Shown here one piece after another: positions 61,423 through 64,000 of a stretch of 64,000 nucleotides of DNA. Each line of letters opens with the position of its first letter. The stretch's first letter is position 1. Below the pieces are notes generated by a model. It worked only from the letters and a program-made list of their open reading frames with translations, was not told the DNA's origin and searched no databases. Position numbers and translations under genes: made by a program. Source of the stretch: Thalassolituus oleivorans MIL-1 (GTDB lineage: Bacteria > Pseudomonadota > Gammaproteobacteria > Pseudomonadales > Oceanobacteraceae); NCBI RefSeq assembly GCF_000355675.1, contig NC_020888.1, positions 1,523,001 through 1,587,000 on the forward strand. The letters run 5' to 3'.

Positions 61423-63359
61423 TGCAAACACAAAAACTCCTGCTAAATACGACTCTGCTGAATACCGAGTTTTCGACTTTAATCGACGCTATGTTAAGTC
61501 GGGGTCGCTTGCGCAGTATTGATGTGCAACTTGCCAAGCAGATTGTCGACTACGAATTTCAACGAAGAGAAGAGCGTTCTCAGCCGTTAACACAAACCGA
61601 GGCGACGACATTATTTTTGGCTGCCGCTGGTGTGAGTTTGGTATTAGGTAGAGGGCAAGTGTGCTTACCTTTGGCGCGAAGTCCGTTGCCCGAATGGCAA
61701 AACCTTTGGCCAAAGCCAGTTGATCTCAACGTATTGCTGGCTGATTGCCACGTTATTGCCCATATTGCCGATCAGAATATAGATGAAAAGGATTACACCG
61801 GCGCAGAAGAACAGCCGCCCTTAACCTTGTTTCAAGGCAACTTATATTTGTCGCGTTATTATTGCTACGAACGTGGAGTGTTTAATCATATTCAACAGCG
61901 CTTAAATAATGCACTTTTAGTTAACGATGACGAATTAGCGACGGCAATTCGAACATTATTTCCATCATCCGATGGTGGTGATACGCCAGTAGTTGATTGG
62001 CAGGCCGTGGCAGCAACCAGTGCCTGCTTGCAGCGCTTTACTGTGATTACCGGTGGCCCAGGTACAGGGAAGACGACAACTGTAACGCGGCTGTTAAGCG
62101 CTTTGTTAAGCCAGAATCCGAATTTAAGTATTGCTTTGGCTGCGCCCACAGGAAAAGCAGCGGCACGTATGACAGAATCGATTCGCTATGCTCGTGATCG
62201 TGTTGCCAATGGCGAGCGAATTCCCGACGAGAGTTTTACCCTGCATCGTTTATTGGGTTGGTCGCCGCGCGGATTTAAATATCATCAAGGTCGGTCGTTA
62301 CCCTATGATTGCGTGGTGGTCGATGAAGCCTCTATGGTCGATTTACCCATGATGTCGCATTTATTTTCAGCATTAGCTGCCGATACGCGGCTTATATTAT
62401 TGGGCGATCAAGACCAGTTAGCCTCGGTGGAGGCGGGCAGTGTGCTGGCGGATTTATGTGATGCGGGCACCAGTCATGCACCGGATATTGAATTTTCGCA
62501 GCGTCTCAGTCGCATTACTGGATTTGATTTAACGGCGGTCGCTGATCGAGCATATGCGTCGATGCAGAATGCCGTAGCGCATTTACGCGTGTCCCATCGC
62601 TTTAATAAAGATAGCGGCATTGGCCGTTTAGCAGCGGCGGTGAATACGGGTAATAGCGACGAGGCGGTGACTCTTTTTGGGCAATATGATGATTTAGCGA
62701 TTGCTTGGCACAGTGCCGTTGAGGGCCGGTTACGCGTGTTACCGTGGCAACAGCGCGTGATTGCTGGATATCAAGATTATTGTCGCGCAGTAAGAGAGCA
62801 AGCATCTGCTGCTGAAATATTGCAGTGCTTTAACAATTTTCAAGTGCTGGTAGCAGTGCGCCAAGGGCAATTTGGCGTTGAAGAAACTAATCGCCAGATT
62901 GAACGTCTGTTTAAAGAGACGGGTATGTTACCGGCGAGTTCTTCCGGTAGTAATAGCGCGTGGTATCCGGGGCGGGCGGTGATGATTACCCGTAACGATT
63001 ATGATCTGGGATTATTTAACGGCGATATCGGGATTTTAGTTTCTTATGAAGGAGAAGATCGCGTAGCCTTTATTGCCAGTGATGGCGCTATGCGTTATCT
63101 ACTACCAAGTCGTTTACCACCACATGAAACCGCCTTTGCCATGACAGTGCACAAAAGCCAAGGTTCGGAGTTTGAGCATGTGTATTTGATACTGCCGTTA
63201 GAGTGGCAAACGGTGATTAGCCGAGAGCTTATTTATACCGCCATTACGCGGGCCAAAGTCTCTTTTCAGTGTTTAACCAGTTTGCCGTGTTGGCAGTCGG
63301 GCGTTGCTACAAGGGTCGAGCGGGCCAGTGGTTTACGGCAAGCTTTGTGGTCTAATTAG
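61422..63359 (+). CDS. recD: exodeoxyribonuclease V subunit alpha (RecD)
   Basis: RecD is the fast 5'-3' helicase of RecBCD. The 645-residue protein has the Walker A GGPGTGKTTTVTRL (about residues 211-224), a Walker B-type DEASMVDLPMMSHLF, LILLGDQDQLASVEAGSVLADLC, and the C-terminal TVHKSQGSEFEHVYLILP and LIYTAITRAK motifs. Order recC-recB-recD with overlapping ends shows one operon; E. coli interposes ptrA between recC and recB, which is absent here. Confidence 0.95.
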   Translation: MQTQKLLLNTTLLNTEFSTLIDAMLSRGRLRSIDVQLAKQIVDYEFQRREERSQPLTQTEATTLFLAAAGVSLVLGRGQVCLPLARSPLPEWQNLWPKPVDLNVLLADCHVIAHIADQNIDEKDYTGAEEQPPLTLFQGNLYLSRYYCYERGVFNHIQQRLNNALLVNDDELATAIRTLFPSSDGGDTPVVDWQAVAATSACLQRFTVITGGPGTGKTTTVTRLLSALLSQNPNLSIALAAPTGKAAARMTESIRYARDRVANGERIPDESFTLHRLLGWSPRGFKYHQGRSLPYDCVVVDEASMVDLPMMSHLFSALAADTRLILLGDQDQLASVEAGSVLADLCDAGTSHAPDIEFSQRLSRITGFDLTAVADRAYASMQNAVAHLRVSHRFNKDSGIGRLAAAVNTGNSDEAVTLFGQYDDLAIAWHSAVEGRLRVLPWQQRVIAGYQDYCRAVREQASAAEILQCFNNFQVLVAVRQGQFGVEETNRQIERLFKETGMLPASSSGSNSAWYPGRAVMITRNDYDLGLFNGDIGILVSYEGEDRVAFIASDGAMRYLLPSRLPPHETAFAMTVHKSQGSEFEHVYLILPLEWQTVISRELIYTAITRAKVSFQCLTSLPCWQSGVATRVERASGLRQALWSN

Positions 63360-63422
63360 AGAGAGCAATATCCTTATAGTTTCAGCGTTAATGTTTTCTT
63401 GATTTATTTCGGAGATTTTCAA

Positions 63423-64000
63423 ATGAGTTCGTCTGCATCGCGTCGCATTGCCATCATAAGCGCCGTGACTTTAGTGACCTTCGTCGTGTTATACATAGCT
63501 ATTTTCTGGGCGGTACCTAAGTTCGGTTTACGTTACATCGAACAGGAGTACGCTAAGCTTGGCGATGGTTATCAGCTAACAATTGGTGACTGGGGAATAT
63601 CGCCTTGGAATGGTCATATCTTACTAAAAGACGTTGATGCACAGTATCCGTCGAAAAGCACTGGCAAGCAGGTTGAGGTTGGCTTAGATAAGCTGGCCCT
63701 CAATGTACGTTTGGCTAGCTTGTTTAATAAAGAAATTCATATTCAGCAGGCCTCTCTGCACGGCTTACGTTTTAACGGTAAACAAACCAGTGATGAGTTA
63801 GTGCTTGCAGGTTTTCCAATTCCGTTGGCAAGCGATGATGCACCTGTTTCAGCTGAAGAAACTGCCAGCGACGATTCTAGCAGCCCGTGGATATTTTTGG
63901 TCGATTCAGTGGAATTCACCGACAACACCATTCATTGGAAGCAAGAAGGCTTGAGTGTTGGGGTGTACTTGCAGAGCATCACCCTCAGTCAATTAAACAG
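63423..64000 (+). CDS. DUF748/AsmA-like envelope protein, N-terminal part (runs off the window)
   Basis: From an ATG at 63423, with GGAG 9 bases upstream, the frame is open for 192 codons to the window end. The product starts MSSSASRRIAIISAVTLVTF and a single membrane helix, followed by GYQLTIGDWGISPWNGHILLKDVDA, then repeats of beta-strand character (LDKLALNVRLASLFNKEIHIQQASLHGL). This is the layout of DUF748/AsmA-like proteins, large inner-membrane-anchored periplasmic proteins linked to lipid transport and envelope integrity. Confidence 0.75.
   Translation, partial: MSSSASRRIAIISAVTLVTFVVLYIAIFWAVPKFGLRYIEQEYAKLGDGYQLTIGDWGISPWNGHILLKDVDAQYPSKSTGKQVEVGLDKLALNVRLASLFNKEIHIQQASLHGLRFNGKQTSDELVLAGFPIPLASDDAPVSAEETASDDSSSPWIFLVDSVEFTDNTIHWKQEGLSVGVYLQSITLSQLN

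Noticed and set aside
1-64000. CRISPR arrays, tRNA or rRNA genes
   Set aside because: No regularly spaced repeats and no tRNA or rRNA-like sequence were noticed; a tRNAscan or Infernal run would settle this.

Overview
The window looks like the chromosome of a marine gammaproteobacterium, probably an oil-degrading Oceanospirillales relative (Thalassolituus/Oleibacter type). Three things point there: the start of an AlkB alkane hydroxylase gene next to an AlkS-like regulator at the left edge, Mqo plus three-gene Pnt central metabolism, and a Pseudomonas-like nitrate assimilation region. The genus is inferred from gene content only.

Layout. 1-3.5 kb: alkB (partial, minus) divergent from alkS, then a scar made of a transglycosylase 3' end fused to an rsuA 3' end. 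3.8-8.3 kb: mqo and pntAA-pntAB-pntB, closed by a terminator. 8.4-17 kb: a periplasmic binding-like protein, a PAS-GGDEF diguanylate cyclase, an isochorismatase-like hydrolase, a lytic transglycosylase, proS, a DUF938 methyltransferase, tag, a DUF2007 protein with calcium-loop repeats, a conserved unknown and a sulfotransferase. 17-20.5 kb: an AT-rich accessory patch with tandem IS3-family left ends, an integron-type attC site, a half attC site, a small Cys-rich cassette gene and an overlapping DUF262 + HEPN pair that is a candidate cassette-borne defence or toxin-antitoxin module.

20.6-39.8 kb: a complete nitrate/nitrite assimilation region: siroheme methyltransferase, NasA, NirBD, NarK-type transporter, PP2C-kinase fusion, FAD oxidoreductase, porin, NrtABD transporter and the NasS-NasT sensor/antiterminator. 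Both nasA and nrtA have leaders with two hexaloop hairpins (A at loop position 1, G at 4), the second overlapping an intrinsic terminator. This is the RNA architecture bound by ANTAR proteins such as the NasT encoded here. Sigma-54-like promoters and an NtrC-like site lie upstream, so the cluster appears to answer both to nitrogen limitation and to nitrate.

40-52 kb: a YgiQ radical SAM protein, an acidic lipoprotein, a Fur-regulated TonB receptor/DUF3649/PepSY/DUF3325 iron cluster, a protein with a CNF/BLF1-like Cys-His signature, alanine dehydrogenase and type III glutamine synthetase. 52-54 kb: a small accessory patch (DUF486 transporter, NADAR protein, unknown membrane protein, acetyltransferase fragment). 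54.2-63.4 kb: overlapping recC-recB-recD. The window ends inside a DUF748/AsmA-like gene. No tRNA, rRNA or CRISPR array was seen.
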